Positions 8,258 to 17,387 of a stretch of 64,000 nt of DNA are shown in pieces (within the stretch, counting starts at the first letter, position 1; every line of letters begins with the position of its first letter). A program made the position numbers and the translations under genes. The stretch covers positions 1 to 64,000 of the forward strand of contig JAFCCU010000007.1 in assembly GCA_017610005.1 (NCBI GenBank), written 5' to 3'. The notes under the pieces were generated by a model. The model saw nothing but the letters and a program-made list of their open reading frames with translations, had not been told where the DNA came from and searched no databases. Origin of the DNA: Candidatus Woesearchaeota archaeon. Its GTDB lineage: Archaea > Nanobdellota > Nanobdellia > Woesearchaeales > B29-G15.

Positions 8258-8326
8258 ATGTTTTTACTTGCTATAATGCAAGCAATTGAAAGAGAATTAT
8301 TTAAAGTTTTTCATATAAAATTAAGG

Positions 8327-9742
8327 TTAGTTTAACCCCTCTTCTATTATTGTTTCTTTTAAAACTTCTTTAGTAAGTTTTTGGTCTCCCATTAATTTCT
8401 TTTTCTTCCATGTTCCTGCCATAAACCAAATTATTGTGATTATTGCTGCAATTAAATTAGCTAAAGGAAATGAAACCCAGATTCCTACTTCTTTTAAGGA
8501 TGTATGATGTGAAAGGATATAGGCAATTGGGAATCTTAAAACCCACAATGAGATAATTGATAGCATCATTGAAATCATAGTATTCCCAGAGCCTCTAAAC
8601 GCCCCGTTCATTGCCATTTGTATCCCAATAAATCCAAAAGTTAAAGCCATAATCTTGATAAATAAAGCACTTGCGTTAATTGTGGCAAATTCTCCAGGAA
8701 TAAATATTGCTGAAATCTGTTTTGCAAATATGAATGTGATTATCCCCACAACTGTTAAAATTAGAAATCCCCATAAAGAACTTAATCTAGCAATTCTTTC
8801 TGCCCTATCCATTTTTCCTGCACCAATATTTTGACCAACAAGGGTTGACGTAGCCATTGAAATTCCAAGAGCAGGGATAATAATAAAACTTAATATTCTC
8901 CCCCCAATGCCGTAAGCTGCAAGAGTTAAAGTTCCAAACTTTGCAACAAGAAAAGTCATTGCAGACATGCCTAGCGCTCTTGCTGATTGTTCAATTGAAG
9001 CAGGAAATCCAATTTTAATCATTTTTTTTATTAGTTTATAGTCCAGTGTTAAATCACTTAAATGAAGCTGGATATTGTGTTTCCCTCTTAATAATATTAA
9101 TAGGCCAATGATTGCAGCAAGACCTTGTGTGCCAATTGTTGCAATTGCAGCTCCAGAAACTCCATATGCAGGAATAAATCCATAACCAAAAATAAAAAGC
9201 GGGTCAAGGATAAGATTTAATAAAACTGTTCCAAGAACAATATACATGGGTGTTTTAACATCTCCTGCTCCCCTCATTAAAGATTGGAAAACCATAAATG
9301 TAAATACAAAAATCATTCCGATAAATGAAATTTTCATGTAGGGCACTGCGCTAGAAAATACAATTTTCTCAGCCCCCATTAACTTAATAAAAATAGGAGA
9401 AAGAAAATATCCTATGGTCGCAAGAGTAATTGAGATAATTAGGACCATCAACAAAGTTTGGGAAGTTATATGGTCCATTTTTTTCTTATTTTCTTTTCCT
9501 TTATACTGTGCAACAAGAATGGTGCCAGCCATTGCTAAACCTCCTCCTAAGGAGATAATAAGAAAGATTATTGGAAAGCTAATAGAAACAGCAGCAATAG
9601 CAGCAGTTCCAAGCCGGCCTACCCAAAAAGTATCTGTTAATTGATATGCAGTCTGCAAAATATTAGCGAATATAATTGGTACGGCAAGAGCTATTAAAGA
9701 TTTTAAAATTGGCCCTTCTATTAGACTATTTTTATCTTTCAT
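8327..9742 (-). CDS. MATE family efflux transporter
   Basis: A 471-residue polytopic protein with about 12 membrane helices in two homologous halves. The first half opens G-P-I-L-K-S-L-I-A-L-A-V-P and contains D-T-F-W-V-G-R-L-G, the hallmark of MATE exporters; the second opens at M-I-K-I-G-F-P-A-S. These proteins use sodium or proton gradients to expel organic cations, drugs or lipid-linked molecules. The ATG at 9742 is chosen because the 24 residues before it are polar and unlike the family N-terminus. It is divergent from the epimerase gene. The substrate is unknown. Confidence 0.92.
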   Translation of the reverse strand: MKDKNSLIEGPILKSLIALAVPIIFANILQTAYQLTDTFWVGRLGTAAIAAVSISFPIIFLIISLGGGLAMAGTILVAQYKGKENKKKMDHITSQTLLMVLIISITLATIGYFLSPIFIKLMGAEKIVFSSAVPYMKISFIGMIFVFTFMVFQSLMRGAGDVKTPMYIVLGTVLLNLILDPLFIFGYGFIPAYGVSGAAIATIGTQGLAAIIGLLILLRGKHNIQLHLSDLTLDYKLIKKMIKIGFPASIEQSARALGMSAMTFLVAKFGTLTLAAYGIGGRILSFIIIPALGISMATSTLVGQNIGAGKMDRAERIARLSSLWGFLILTVVGIITFIFAKQISAIFIPGEFATINASALFIKIMALTFGFIGIQMAMNGAFRGSGNTMISMMLSIISLWVLRFPIAYILSHHTSLKEVGIWVSFPLANLIAAIITIIWFMAGTWKKKKLMGDQKLTKEVLKETIIEEGLN

Positions 9743-9832
9743 ATTTGTTTTAAAGGGTTTGTGGGTTATATTTAAGTCTTGTTGATTTGTGCAAATCTTT
9801 TTAAATCCCTTCAATTTTACCTGTTATTGGAG

Positions 9833-10750
9833 ATGAGGAATTACAAAATATTAATCACGGGCGGAGCTGGGTTTATTGGAAGTCATTTAGCAGCTAAATT
9901 TGCAGCCCATAATGAAGTGACTGTGCTTGATGATTTATCTTCTGGTTCAAAAGAGAATCTTAAGGGAATACCTGTTAAATTTGTTAATGGAAGCATTCTT
10001 GATAAAAAATTAGTAAATAAAGTTTGTAAGGGAATGGATTATGTGTTTCATCTTGCGGCTGTGGCTTCTGTTCAAGTCTCTATTGCTGACCCAGAACATT
10101 GTTTTAAGGTAAATATCCTTGGCACAATGAATGTTATCAATGCTTGCGTTGAAACTAAAGTTAGAAAATTCTTATTTAGTTCATCAGCAGCAGTATATGG
10201 AGACAGTCCAGTTTTACCAAAAAAAGAAATTACTCTTCCAGTTCCAATGTCTCCTTATGCCGCATCAAAATTAATGGTAGAACACCAGTGTATTGTAAAC
10301 TACCAGCTTTATGGTTTAAGATTTACTTGCTTAAGACTTTTTAATGTCTATGGGCCAAAGCAAGATCCCCACAGCCCTTACAGTGGAGCAATTTCAATTT
10401 TCATGGAGAAAGCAAAAAGAAATGAGAACATCACAATTTTTGGAGATGGTAATCAAACAAGAGATTTTGTTTTTGTAGAAGATGTTGTAAGGGCCCTTGA
10501 AATAGCAGCAAAGAGTACAACTAATGGAATCTTTAACATTGCTGGCGGAAAAACAGTTACTGTTAATCATCTTGCTTCTCAAATTGTTGAGTTAGCAAAA
10601 TCAAAATCAAAAATAATCTATGAACCATATAGGCCAGGAGATATTCTTCACTCATTTGCATCTGTAAGAAAAGCGAAGATCTCGCTTGGATGGGAACCAA
10701 AAGTCAGTGTGAGACAAGGGTTAAAGAAAACCATAGAATGGTTTTCTTAG
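9833..10750 (+). CDS. NAD-dependent epimerase/dehydratase (UDP-glucose 4-epimerase-like)
   Basis: A 305-residue extended short-chain dehydrogenase. G-G-A-G-F-I-G-S-H (about 9-17) binds NAD, D-D-L-S-S-G-S supplies the adenosine-binding Asp, and the catalytic Ser of S-S-S-A-A-V-Y-G and the Y-A-A-S-K pair complete the active site. R-L-F-N-V-Y-G-P and D-F-V-F-V-E-D-V are typical of UDP-sugar epimerases. The ATG at 9833 follows GGAGATG-like context. It fits with the nearby dehydrogenase and nucleotidyltransferase in sugar-nucleotide supply; whether it acts on the 4- or 2-position is not decidable here. Confidence 0.92.
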   Translation: MRNYKILITGGAGFIGSHLAAKFAAHNEVTVLDDLSSGSKENLKGIPVKFVNGSILDKKLVNKVCKGMDYVFHLAAVASVQVSIADPEHCFKVNILGTMNVINACVETKVRKFLFSSSAAVYGDSPVLPKKEITLPVPMSPYAASKLMVEHQCIVNYQLYGLRFTCLRLFNVYGPKQDPHSPYSGAISIFMEKAKRNENITIFGDGNQTRDFVFVEDVVRALEIAAKSTTNGIFNIAGGKTVTVNHLASQIVELAKSKSKIIYEPYRPGDILHSFASVRKAKISLGWEPKVSVRQGLKKTIEWFS

Positions 10751-10790
10751 TATGGAGTTTGCAGTCTGGAGTTTTAGTATATATATTGAG
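10751..10790. repeat. short GTCTGGAGT-type repeat
   Basis: GGAGTTTGCAGTCTGGAGTT directly follows the epimerase stop and is related to the CAGTCTGGAGT words at 53802-53818 and 53876-53900. Confidence 0.4.
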
Positions 10791-10866
10791 CCTTCTAGAT
10801 GTTGTAATGAACATAAAACCCATAGACTGAATAAGATTAATTTTTGTGTTTCTGCATACTGTTAAC

Positions 10867-11349
10867 TTATTTCTTTTCTTTGCTAATGTAATATATAATA
10901 ATAACAAACAGTAAGATTAGTAAAAGAAAACCAATCAAACTTCTTGAATTCAGATATCTAATTGTTGAGATAAATGCTGTGATAACAACTCCTGTAAATA
11001 AACCATATTTTATGCTTCTATTAAGTTCATAAAGCATTACAAAGCTAGTTATAAGACAGATGATTAAAATTGTTATAAACTTAAATCCATCATATTTTTC
11101 TCTTTCTTGATTCATCTCATCATAACAAAGAGAGTTTTTTTCGCTTTCAATGTTTTGCTCATTTATGCAATTTTCATAAGCAGTTACATTGTCCTCAAGC
11201 AGATGGCATGCTTTTATTGGAATTGGCATTCTACAACTATTGTCTTGATCAAATTCAGGAAAGAAAGTATTCACTCCTAAAAACACCATTGGAATAAAAA
11301 TCATTGCTATTGAAATAATAAAGATTGTATCTTTCCAAGTGTGCTTCAT
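10867..11349 (-). CDS. small polytopic membrane protein, unknown
   Basis: A 160-residue protein with about four membrane helices (near 12-30, 90-108, 112-133 and 138-156) and an external loop at 30-85 containing four cysteines (C-R-M, K-A-C-H, E-N-C-I, S-L-C-Y) that probably form disulfides outside the cell. The ATG at 11349 is preferred to a TTG two codons earlier. It is divergent from the cysteine-rich gene at 11421, which has a similar topology, so the two may act together. No family recognised. Confidence 0.6.
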   Translation of the reverse strand: MKHTWKDTIFIISIAMIFIPMVFLGVNTFFPEFDQDNSCRMPIPIKACHLLEDNVTAYENCINEQNIESEKNSLCYDEMNQEREKYDGFKFITILIICLITSFVMLYELNRSIKYGLFTGVVITAFISTIRYLNSRSLIGFLLLILLFVIIIYYISKEKK

Positions 11350-11420
11350 TTCCAATATATTTATTTTGGAAGCTATAAACTTTGCGTAAGATTTAAATAA
11401 CTAACAAACAAATTATTTAC

Positions 11421-11777
11421 ATGCAAAAAAAGCATGATTTATTTTTAGCAACATTTGTATCTTCATTGGCAATTTTATGTTTTTTTATGGGTGCCTCAAT
11501 CATAGGATATACATTTTATTCTTCATCAATGCACTGTGAGGGGGGAATATGTAAGGGATTTTGCAATTATGATGAAGAGTGTCCTGCAAATGAAATTTGT
11601 TGTGCCACAATGGACTTTGGAATATGTGAAGATGTTTGCGATGAACCCTTTGAATTGCTTGAAAAAGAAATTATGCCAACTTACGCCAGCCCTAGAAGTT
11701 CAAATCACTTAATTTTATATACTATATTAACATTGATTGTTATTGCTCTGGGAGCAATGTACTACCAACATGAATGA
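11421..11777 (+). CDS. cysteine-rich membrane-anchored protein
   Basis: A 118-residue protein with a membrane helix at each end (about 9-32 and 97-114) and an external domain holding nine cysteines. Its spacing (C-E-G-G-I-C-K-G-F-C, E-E-C-P, I-C-C, I-C-E-D-V-C) resembles disulfide-rich WAP-like or snake-toxin-like knots, without a confident family match. It overlaps the next small membrane gene by 8 bp, so the two are probably translated together. Confidence 0.6.
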   Translation: MQKKHDLFLATFVSSLAILCFFMGASIIGYTFYSSSMHCEGGICKGFCNYDEECPANEICCATMDFGICEDVCDEPFELLEKEIMPTYASPRSSNHLILYTILTLIVIALGAMYYQHE

Positions 11778-11958
11778 AACAAGCAGCTTATATTATGTTT
11801 TTGTAGCATTTATTCTAACTATCATTTTTTTAGTATTTTTTATTAGTTTAACAGCCATTAGGGGCCAGTTTAATGTACTCAATTCATTGATTATTAGTAT
11901 AATTGTATTTACAGTTTTATTTATATTTTTTAAATTGAAAGGAATCCCATTTGCATAG
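11770..11958 (+). CDS. small two-helix membrane protein
   Basis: A 62-residue protein starting at the ATG at 11770, which overlaps the stop of the preceding gene. Two hydrophobic helices (about 8-28 and 36-55) make up most of it. Function unknown; the overlap suggests a partner of the cysteine-rich protein. Confidence 0.55.
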   Translation: MNETSSLYYVFVAFILTIIFLVFFISLTAIRGQFNVLNSLIISIIVFTVLFIFFKLKGIPFA

Positions 11959-11959
11959 G

Positions 11960-11973
11960 TTTATATAATAATA
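11960..11973 (+). promoter_or_regulatory. TATA box for the PGI/PMI gene
   Basis: TTTATATAATAATA lies 28-41 bp before the ATG at 12001, which also has a GGTGA ribosome site at 11990-11994. Confidence 0.5.
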
Positions 11974-12000
11974 ATTGTTAGTAATTCCTGGTGAATCATA

Positions 12001-12966
12001 ATGGCATTTGTTGATACTGAATTACAATTAAAAGAATTTTCTGAGTTTATTAAGTTGGGATGGGAAGCTGCAGCAAATGTTTCTGTACTATCTAAGATTT
12101 CAAATATAATCGTATGTGGGATGGGGGGATCTGGTATTCCAGGTGATATTCTTTCCTCATATGTAAATTTGGATATTCCGATAGTAACTGTAAAAAACTA
12201 TCGCCTTCCAGGGTTTGTTAATAATAAATCACTTGTTTTTATTATATCCTATTCAGGCAATACCGAGGAAGCATTATCTTGTTTTAAAAAAGCATTGGGA
12301 ATTGGTTCAAGAATTATAGGGATTACCTCTGGAGGAAAACTAAAAAAGCTTTGCGAAAGGCATAAAAAAGATTTAGCGTTAGCAAAAAAAGGTCTCCAAC
12401 CAAGATCTGCAATTCCTTTACTTTTAATGCCCCTTATTAGGGTTTTACATAATTCAAAGTTAATTGATAACCAAGAAACTTATGTTAAAAAAGCAATCGA
12501 AGCATTGTCTAAAGATGTTTATTCAGATATGGGGAAAAAATTAGCTGAAAAATTAAAGGATAAAATCCCTATTATATATGCTTCTGAAAATTATAAATCA
12601 GTTGCGTACAGATGGAAAACTCAACTTAATGAAAATGCAAAAATACTCGCTTTCTCACAGGCGTTTCCAGAACTTAATCATAATGAAATCGTAGGTTATG
12701 AACACCTTGTTGGAGATTATTATGTTATAATGATTCAAGATGAGGCTGATTTACCTAAAATAAAGAAAAGAATGTCAATCACAAAAGGATTAATTGGTGA
12801 AAAGGGAGTTAGTTCAACCGTAATTGTAATCAAGGGGGCTTGTAAATTAAGTAAAATTCTTTCTGCAATTCACATTGGAGATTGGACATCACTACATTTA
12901 GCCGGATTATATGGTATTGATCCAACACCTGTAGATATTATTGAGAACCTCAAAAAACAACTATGA
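12001..12966 (+). CDS. bifunctional phosphoglucose/phosphomannose isomerase
   Basis: A 321-residue protein with two SIS (sugar isomerase) domains. The first has C-G-M-G-G-S-G-I-P-G-D (about 38-48) and I-S-Y-S-G-N-T-E-E (about 82-90), the phosphosugar-binding Ser/Thr cluster. The second ends with the family's E-L-N-H-N-E-I-V-G catalytic stretch (about 223-231). It interconverts glucose-6-P and fructose-6-P, and in this family also mannose-6-P. It overlaps the ROK kinase by 4 bp (ATGA), giving a kinase-isomerase pair that feeds hexose into sugar-phosphate metabolism. Confidence 0.92.
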   Translation: MAFVDTELQLKEFSEFIKLGWEAAANVSVLSKISNIIVCGMGGSGIPGDILSSYVNLDIPIVTVKNYRLPGFVNNKSLVFIISYSGNTEEALSCFKKALGIGSRIIGITSGGKLKKLCERHKKDLALAKKGLQPRSAIPLLLMPLIRVLHNSKLIDNQETYVKKAIEALSKDVYSDMGKKLAEKLKDKIPIIYASENYKSVAYRWKTQLNENAKILAFSQAFPELNHNEIVGYEHLVGDYYVIMIQDEADLPKIKKRMSITKGLIGEKGVSSTVIVIKGACKLSKILSAIHIGDWTSLHLAGLYGIDPTPVDIIENLKKQL

Positions 12967-13802
12967 GAATCGGAATAGACATTGGTGGAACCAATATTAA
13001 GGCAGGGATATTAACTCAAGGACAATTATCAAGATTTGTGACCCTCCCAACTGGCAAAACCAAGGAAGAATTTCTAGATAGGTTAATTGAGATTATTAGA
13101 AATTTAAGTGGAGGCCATACATTAGGTATTGGTATTGGTTGTCCAGGCCCTGCAAATTATGCATTAGGATTAATCCTTAAGGCCCATAATCTTCCTGTTA
13201 ATGATTTTAACTTAAAACATTATCTTAGAACTTTTTTTAAAACAGAGATTATCATAAAAAATGATACTGTTGCATTTACATTAGGAGAAGCATTGTATGG
13301 TGCAGGAGAAAATAAGAGGCTAGTTTTAGGAATTACTCTTGGTACAGGGGTTGGCGGAGGAATTGTCCTAGATAGAAAACCTGTTTTAGGTAAGGGAAAT
13401 GCAGGAGAAGTTTGTTCTATGGTTGTTAGGGATTCAATATCAGATGATCCTAAATTTAAATACAATACATTTGAAACATTGTGCTCTGAGAGGGGATTAG
13501 TAAAAAGAGCAATTGGTTTTAATACTGGCAGTGAAATGTTTGAAGCTGCAAGTAAGGGAAATAATAAAATTATTCAAGTTTTCAAAGAATATGGAAGAGA
13601 CCTTGGAATATGCCTTGGAAGTGTTATAACCATTCTTGATCCAGATATAGTTGTTTTGGGTGGAGGTCTTTGCAAATCCTGGAAGTTCTTTCAAGAAAGT
13701 ATGCATAAAGCAATAAAAGAAGTTACCCCATTTGAAGTGGATGTAGTGCCCCCTGCCAATGAATATGCTGGAGTTATTGGGGCCGCTTCATTGATAGATT
13801 AA
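12963..13802 (+). CDS. ROK-family sugar kinase lacking the zinc-binding cysteine cluster
   Basis: A 279-residue kinase of the ROK superfamily. The N-terminal G-I-D-I-G-G-T-N-I-K phosphate loop, the catalytic Asp in I-K-N-D-T-V-A, the G-I-T-L-G-T-G-V-G-G-G-I phosphate 2 loop and the C-terminal V-V-L-G-G-G-L motif are all present. ROK sugar kinases normally carry a C-x-C-G-x-x-G-C-x-E zinc site; here the region reads A-G-E-V-C-S-M and later E-T-L-C-S-E-R-G, so the cluster is lost. It may still be a hexose or N-acylhexosamine kinase. It is translationally coupled to the isomerase upstream. Confidence 0.9.
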   Translation: MRIGIDIGGTNIKAGILTQGQLSRFVTLPTGKTKEEFLDRLIEIIRNLSGGHTLGIGIGCPGPANYALGLILKAHNLPVNDFNLKHYLRTFFKTEIIIKNDTVAFTLGEALYGAGENKRLVLGITLGTGVGGGIVLDRKPVLGKGNAGEVCSMVVRDSISDDPKFKYNTFETLCSERGLVKRAIGFNTGSEMFEAASKGNNKIIQVFKEYGRDLGICLGSVITILDPDIVVLGGGLCKSWKFFQESMHKAIKEVTPFEVDVVPPANEYAGVIGAASLID

Positions 13803-13833
13803 CTTTTTAAGTTTGATTTCATTCTTTTTTCTT

Positions 13834-15819
13834 ATGGTGGAGGTACTTGAAAGATTAGTTGAATTTGCAAAGAGTCCAGTAGATTCAACAAGAAGCGCAA
13901 TTGCTAATCATCCTCATGTTGCTTCTTTATTACTTACTGCTGGAAGTTTAACCCTTGAATCAATTGCTTATCAAAAAGTTCCAGACCCAATGGATGTTAT
14001 TCTTCATGGCACATTATCCAATCTTGCAGTGGCTGGAATTACTGAGAGAGTATATGAAGAGTTTCCAGCAGGAGAGGGAGATAAAGCAGATAGGTTTTTT
14101 GCATTTAACAAGCGTCACCCAATGGTTCTTGCAGGGGCATTGTTTTTAATTCCTGGGGCCCGCGCATTGGGTGGAATTAATTGGGATAAGGCAACATTGG
14201 AACTTATTCCAAGGCTTGCTAGTTACTTAGCTCTTTCTTACTACAGCATGATTGCAGGCTCATGGATAACTAATACAAATGCTTGGATTATTAAAAAAAC
14301 CAAGCTTTACAAGGCAGCCAGGATTAAAATAGCTACTGTTAGTAAGTATCGCAAAAGTAATAATCCAAGGGTTATGCACGATACAATTAAAGAGTTATCC
14401 CAAGGAGAGTTGCCCTTAAGAAATATTACAATTGCAAATCTCTATCTAGAGATGGGACAATTGGATACAGCATTTGATTATTATTCAAGAGATTTTAATG
14501 AAGATTATAGATCAGTTTTACAAGGAAATAGATATGTTCCATTAGTAAAGGGAGTTATTGCTATGATTCATCAAATAAGAAAGATTACTGGGGCCACAAT
14601 TGTTAATTGGCTTGAACTGGGCACATTGGCTTACCGATTTAATCCTCATAGTTTAAAGCAGACTATGAAGATATTAGATGAGGGTAAGCGCCAATATAAA
14701 GATAACATTGAATATTCTTTTATGTGTTCATTATTCTATGAAGCAGTGCAAACTCCTGAGAAAATAAGGCATGAACAATGGGCTGAAACAATAGGGATGA
14801 TCTTCAAGAAAGGTTGGAGCACAAAACAATTAGGACAAAGTGTTAATACTAATGTTCAATTAGATCCAGTAGAATACCCCCACTTGGGGAGCAAGTATGC
14901 GATTAAATTTAACACATTAAAAAAGCTAATTGGGGAAGTGAGAATTGGTGGCCCTGCAAGAGAAGCAACTAAAGACAGAGAAGATGTGGGTATTGTAAAA
15001 ATCTTTCTACCGCATGCAGAATATGAAATTGAAGGGACTACTGTGGCAGCAATGGGTACATGGATGATTGATGGAAAACCAGTTTATCAATTGGGCCAGG
15101 AAAAGGGGCTAGAAGCAATTGAACATACCCTTGTAAAGACCGCTGAATTAAACGCGATTTGCCACGCAGTAACACCTCTGGAATTAAGTGAATATGGAGA
15201 AATTAATCTTTATGAAAAAATATTAGCAAAATTCAATGATCCAGAATTTAAAAGGGCACTTGTCAACGGAGGAATTACAAACTATGACCCCTTTGTGACA
15301 CAGTTTGTGGCACACATGTGTCATGTAATCGAGCTTTATAAAAGTTCAAGAAAAGTAATTAATTTTGACTGTCATCCAGAACAAACAATGAAGTTAAATA
15401 CCTCTCCTAGGGTAGAAAGATTAGACATGGAAGACAAGGGGGTAACAGCAGATGTTTTAGATAATGCAAATCACTTTATTTATTGGGATTCTTTGCCTAG
15501 TGAATGGATAATCCAAGCGCAGGTTGATGGCTATCAAAGAGGGCATAAGGACTCAACAGATGTTAAAATATTAGGCCCAGAAACCTTTATGCAACATTCA
15601 TTAACAATGTCATTAATGCGTATTTTATCTTTAGCTTCTGCATGGTCTTCCGGCGCAAGACCTGCTATGTGGGAACACCGCCCAAAAATATTAAACAATG
15701 GAATTGAAGTAATTAACATGCTTGATAAAAGATTCCATGCTGAATACACCACCCATGGGGAAGCTTATGAAGGTATTCAAAAAGATTTTGAAAGAATGGC
15801 TACTGCGCTTCGTGTTTAA
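13834..15819 (+). CDS. large membrane-associated protein, possible kinase-like C-terminal domain
   Basis: A 661-residue protein starting at the ATG at 13834. Hydrophobic segments near residues 30-55, 95-110 and 130-150 suggest membrane anchoring of the first quarter. Residues 160-330 are helical and repeat-like (G-Q-L-D-T-A-F-D-Y-Y, resembling TPR helices). The last half contains N-F-D-C-H-P-E-Q followed about 16 residues later by R-L-D-M-E-D. This spacing recalls the catalytic H-x-D-x-H-P-x-N and metal-binding D of phosphotransferase/kinase folds, although the first His and the Asn differ. It is not a recognised family. It overlaps the convergent PhoU-like gene by 20 bp. Confidence 0.65.
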   Translation: MVEVLERLVEFAKSPVDSTRSAIANHPHVASLLLTAGSLTLESIAYQKVPDPMDVILHGTLSNLAVAGITERVYEEFPAGEGDKADRFFAFNKRHPMVLAGALFLIPGARALGGINWDKATLELIPRLASYLALSYYSMIAGSWITNTNAWIIKKTKLYKAARIKIATVSKYRKSNNPRVMHDTIKELSQGELPLRNITIANLYLEMGQLDTAFDYYSRDFNEDYRSVLQGNRYVPLVKGVIAMIHQIRKITGATIVNWLELGTLAYRFNPHSLKQTMKILDEGKRQYKDNIEYSFMCSLFYEAVQTPEKIRHEQWAETIGMIFKKGWSTKQLGQSVNTNVQLDPVEYPHLGSKYAIKFNTLKKLIGEVRIGGPAREATKDREDVGIVKIFLPHAEYEIEGTTVAAMGTWMIDGKPVYQLGQEKGLEAIEHTLVKTAELNAICHAVTPLELSEYGEINLYEKILAKFNDPEFKRALVNGGITNYDPFVTQFVAHMCHVIELYKSSRKVINFDCHPEQTMKLNTSPRVERLDMEDKGVTADVLDNANHFIYWDSLPSEWIIQAQVDGYQRGHKDSTDVKILGPETFMQHSLTMSLMRILSLASAWSSGARPAMWEHRPKILNNGIEVINMLDKRFHAEYTTHGEAYEGIQKDFERMATALRV

Positions 15820-16699
15820 AAGCAGTCATTGATGCAGAAAATTCTACTATTTGATAAATTGAATTTAACAGGAAAAATTTTAATTTGGAATCAGGAAGTA
15901 AAAACAATTCCTTTTCAATTCCCTTTTTTTTTATATTTAATTTTGAAACTTGTCCTATTTCAAACTTGTAAAAAAGTTCATAATATCCTCTCAATAATCC
16001 CTGTACTTTTTCAAGTGCTTCAATCTCTTTTAAATCAAGAGTTCCTTTAAAGTCTATATTACATATATACTTGTAATTATCACAAACCTTCTCTAAATTC
16101 CAAATAATAGTATATATGAAGTTTTGTTTCTTTGGATATAAATAGGGGTGCTTGTTAAGCAGGCGCTGGCAGAAATTGGTTAGCTGGTTATTTGTTTTTT
16201 CTAGAGTTGTTAGATCCCCCAACCGAGAAAATTCATTAAGTTTTAGCGCTTCAAGCATGCTCTCTCCAAGTGACAATGTCACTAGAAATGCGCGTCTTAA
16301 GGCAGCTTCAAACTCACTAACAAGCTCTCTGGATATACAACGCAAAACAACTTTATTTTTGTCCTGCTCAACAATAGCAAACCCCACATAGAGGTTTTTA
16401 ATTAAATCCTCTATGGTTTTCAAATGATTATCATAATATATTGTTATTTCATCATACCCAGATTTATGTAGGCCAGATAGGACATATCTCGCTCCACGTT
16501 CATCCATTCCTTCAAGGTTAACAGTGGTTTTTGTAACTTCCGCTTCCCCCTTTGCTGAAAAAGAGATTACTGCTCCATCAGTATTATATTCCAATTCATC
16601 ACCTTTTTGGATATTAAATTGTCCAGCCCATTTAATTGGCAATGAAACCATCAGGGTTTTTCCACCCTGCAATATTACTTTTCTTTTCACAAATATCAT
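15800..16699 (-). CDS. PhoU-like regulator with AbrB/SpoVT N-terminal domain
   Basis: A 299-residue protein. The N-terminus (K-R-K-V-I-L-Q-G-G-K-T-L-M-V-S-L-P-I-K-W-A) is the swapped-hairpin AbrB/SpoVT DNA-binding fold used by archaeal PhoU relatives. The remainder is a bundle of long helices typical of PhoU domains. Archaeal proteins of this layout are thought to regulate phosphate uptake genes, but no phosphate transporter is in this window. ATG 16699 is chosen over a TTG one codon upstream. It shares the intergenic region with the Lrp-like gene, divergently. Confidence 0.85.
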   Translation of the reverse strand: MIFVKRKVILQGGKTLMVSLPIKWAGQFNIQKGDELEYNTDGAVISFSAKGEAEVTKTTVNLEGMDERGARYVLSGLHKSGYDEITIYYDNHLKTIEDLIKNLYVGFAIVEQDKNKVVLRCISRELVSEFEAALRRAFLVTLSLGESMLEALKLNEFSRLGDLTTLEKTNNQLTNFCQRLLNKHPYLYPKKQNFIYTIIWNLEKVCDNYKYICNIDFKGTLDLKEIEALEKVQGLLRGYYELFYKFEIGQVSKLNIKKKGIEKELFLLPDSKLKFFLLNSIYQIVEFSASMTAFKHEAQ

Positions 16700-16708
16700 C
16701 AAGAAAGG

Positions 16709-16723
16709 CCAATTTATAAACTT
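16709..16723 (-). promoter_or_regulatory. TATA box for the PhoU-like gene
   Basis: Minus-strand AAGTTTATAAATTGG just upstream of the start; further AT-rich elements in this 100-bp divergent spacer probably serve the Lrp-like gene. Confidence 0.45.
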
Positions 16724-16803
16724 TTCTTAAAATTTTATAATTATATAGTAATATATAAAATAATAAGATTAATTTTATAATTAATCTTTCTTTAGTTATT
16801 TGT

Positions 16804-17241
16804 ATGATAAACGCAAAAGATGTCAAAATCATAACAGAATTAAGAAAGAATGCAAGGGAAAGCCTAACTGAGATATCCAAAAAAACCCACATCCCAATTA
16901 GTACAATATATACTAGGCTTATGGGGTATAAGGGAGATATCATAAAAAAGCATACTACCTTGCTTGATTTTACTGCTCTTGGTTATCATACAGTTGCAAT
17001 GATTTTTGTAAGTTGCAATCAAGAAGAAAAAGAAGCATTAACAAATGCATTAATCAAGGCTGAATCAGTAAATTCAGTATTCAAATTAAATAATGAATAC
17101 CAATTAATGTTTGAAGGAGTATTTAGAACAGTTTTAGAAGTTGACGAATTTTTAGAAAAAATTGAAGATAGATTTACAATTACCAAAAGAAAGATATTCT
17201 ATGTTGCAAAAGAACTTCGAAGAGAGGCATTTGTAGCGTAA
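16804..17241 (+). CDS. Lrp/AsnC-family transcriptional regulator
   Basis: A 145-residue regulator. Residues 3-50 are the winged helix-turn-helix (D-V-K-I-I-T-E-L-R-K-N-A-R-E-S-L-T-E-I-S, then I-S-T-I-Y-T-R-L recognition helix). Residues 65-145 have the alternating strand/helix pattern of the RAM effector-binding domain. Proteins of this family bind DNA as octamers and respond to amino acids. It lies just upstream of, and on the same strand as, the pilin-like operon promoter, which makes local control of that operon possible but unproven. Confidence 0.85.
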   Translation: MINAKDVKIITELRKNARESLTEISKKTHIPISTIYTRLMGYKGDIIKKHTTLLDFTALGYHTVAMIFVSCNQEEKEALTNALIKAESVNSVFKLNNEYQLMFEGVFRTVLEVDEFLEKIEDRFTITKRKIFYVAKELRREAFVA

Positions 17242-17242
17242 G

Positions 17243-17254
17243 TTTTTTATAATC
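17243..17254 (+). promoter_or_regulatory. TATA box for the pilin-like operon
   Basis: TTTTTTATAATC is centred about 25 bp before the ATG at 17274, the spacing of a leaderless archaeal promoter. It would drive the 37-codon pilin-like gene and those coupled to it. Confidence 0.6.
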
Positions 17255-17273
17255 TCCATTTTTATTAAGCTTC

Positions 17274-17387
17274 ATGAAAAAGAACGGTCAGACCAATGCC
17301 GCCTTAATCGGCCTTATTTTAGCAGCCTTAGGTGCAGTGGTTTTAATTGCTATGATAATGAGCCTCTCAAGCCCCCTACTCCAATGA
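17274..17387 (+). CDS. 37-residue pilin-like membrane peptide
   Basis: A very short ORF, M-K-K-N-G-Q-T-N-A-A-L-I-G-L then a 20-residue hydrophobic helix ending S-S-P-L-L-Q. The N-G-Q junction resembles the prepilin peptidase site (G-Q) of archaeal class III signal peptides, with almost nothing after the helix. It is translationally coupled to the next gene by an ATGA overlap. This supports it as real, as does its TATA box. First gene of the operon running to 24618. Confidence 0.75.
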   Translation: MKKNGQTNAALIGLILAALGAVVLIAMIMSLSSPLLQ

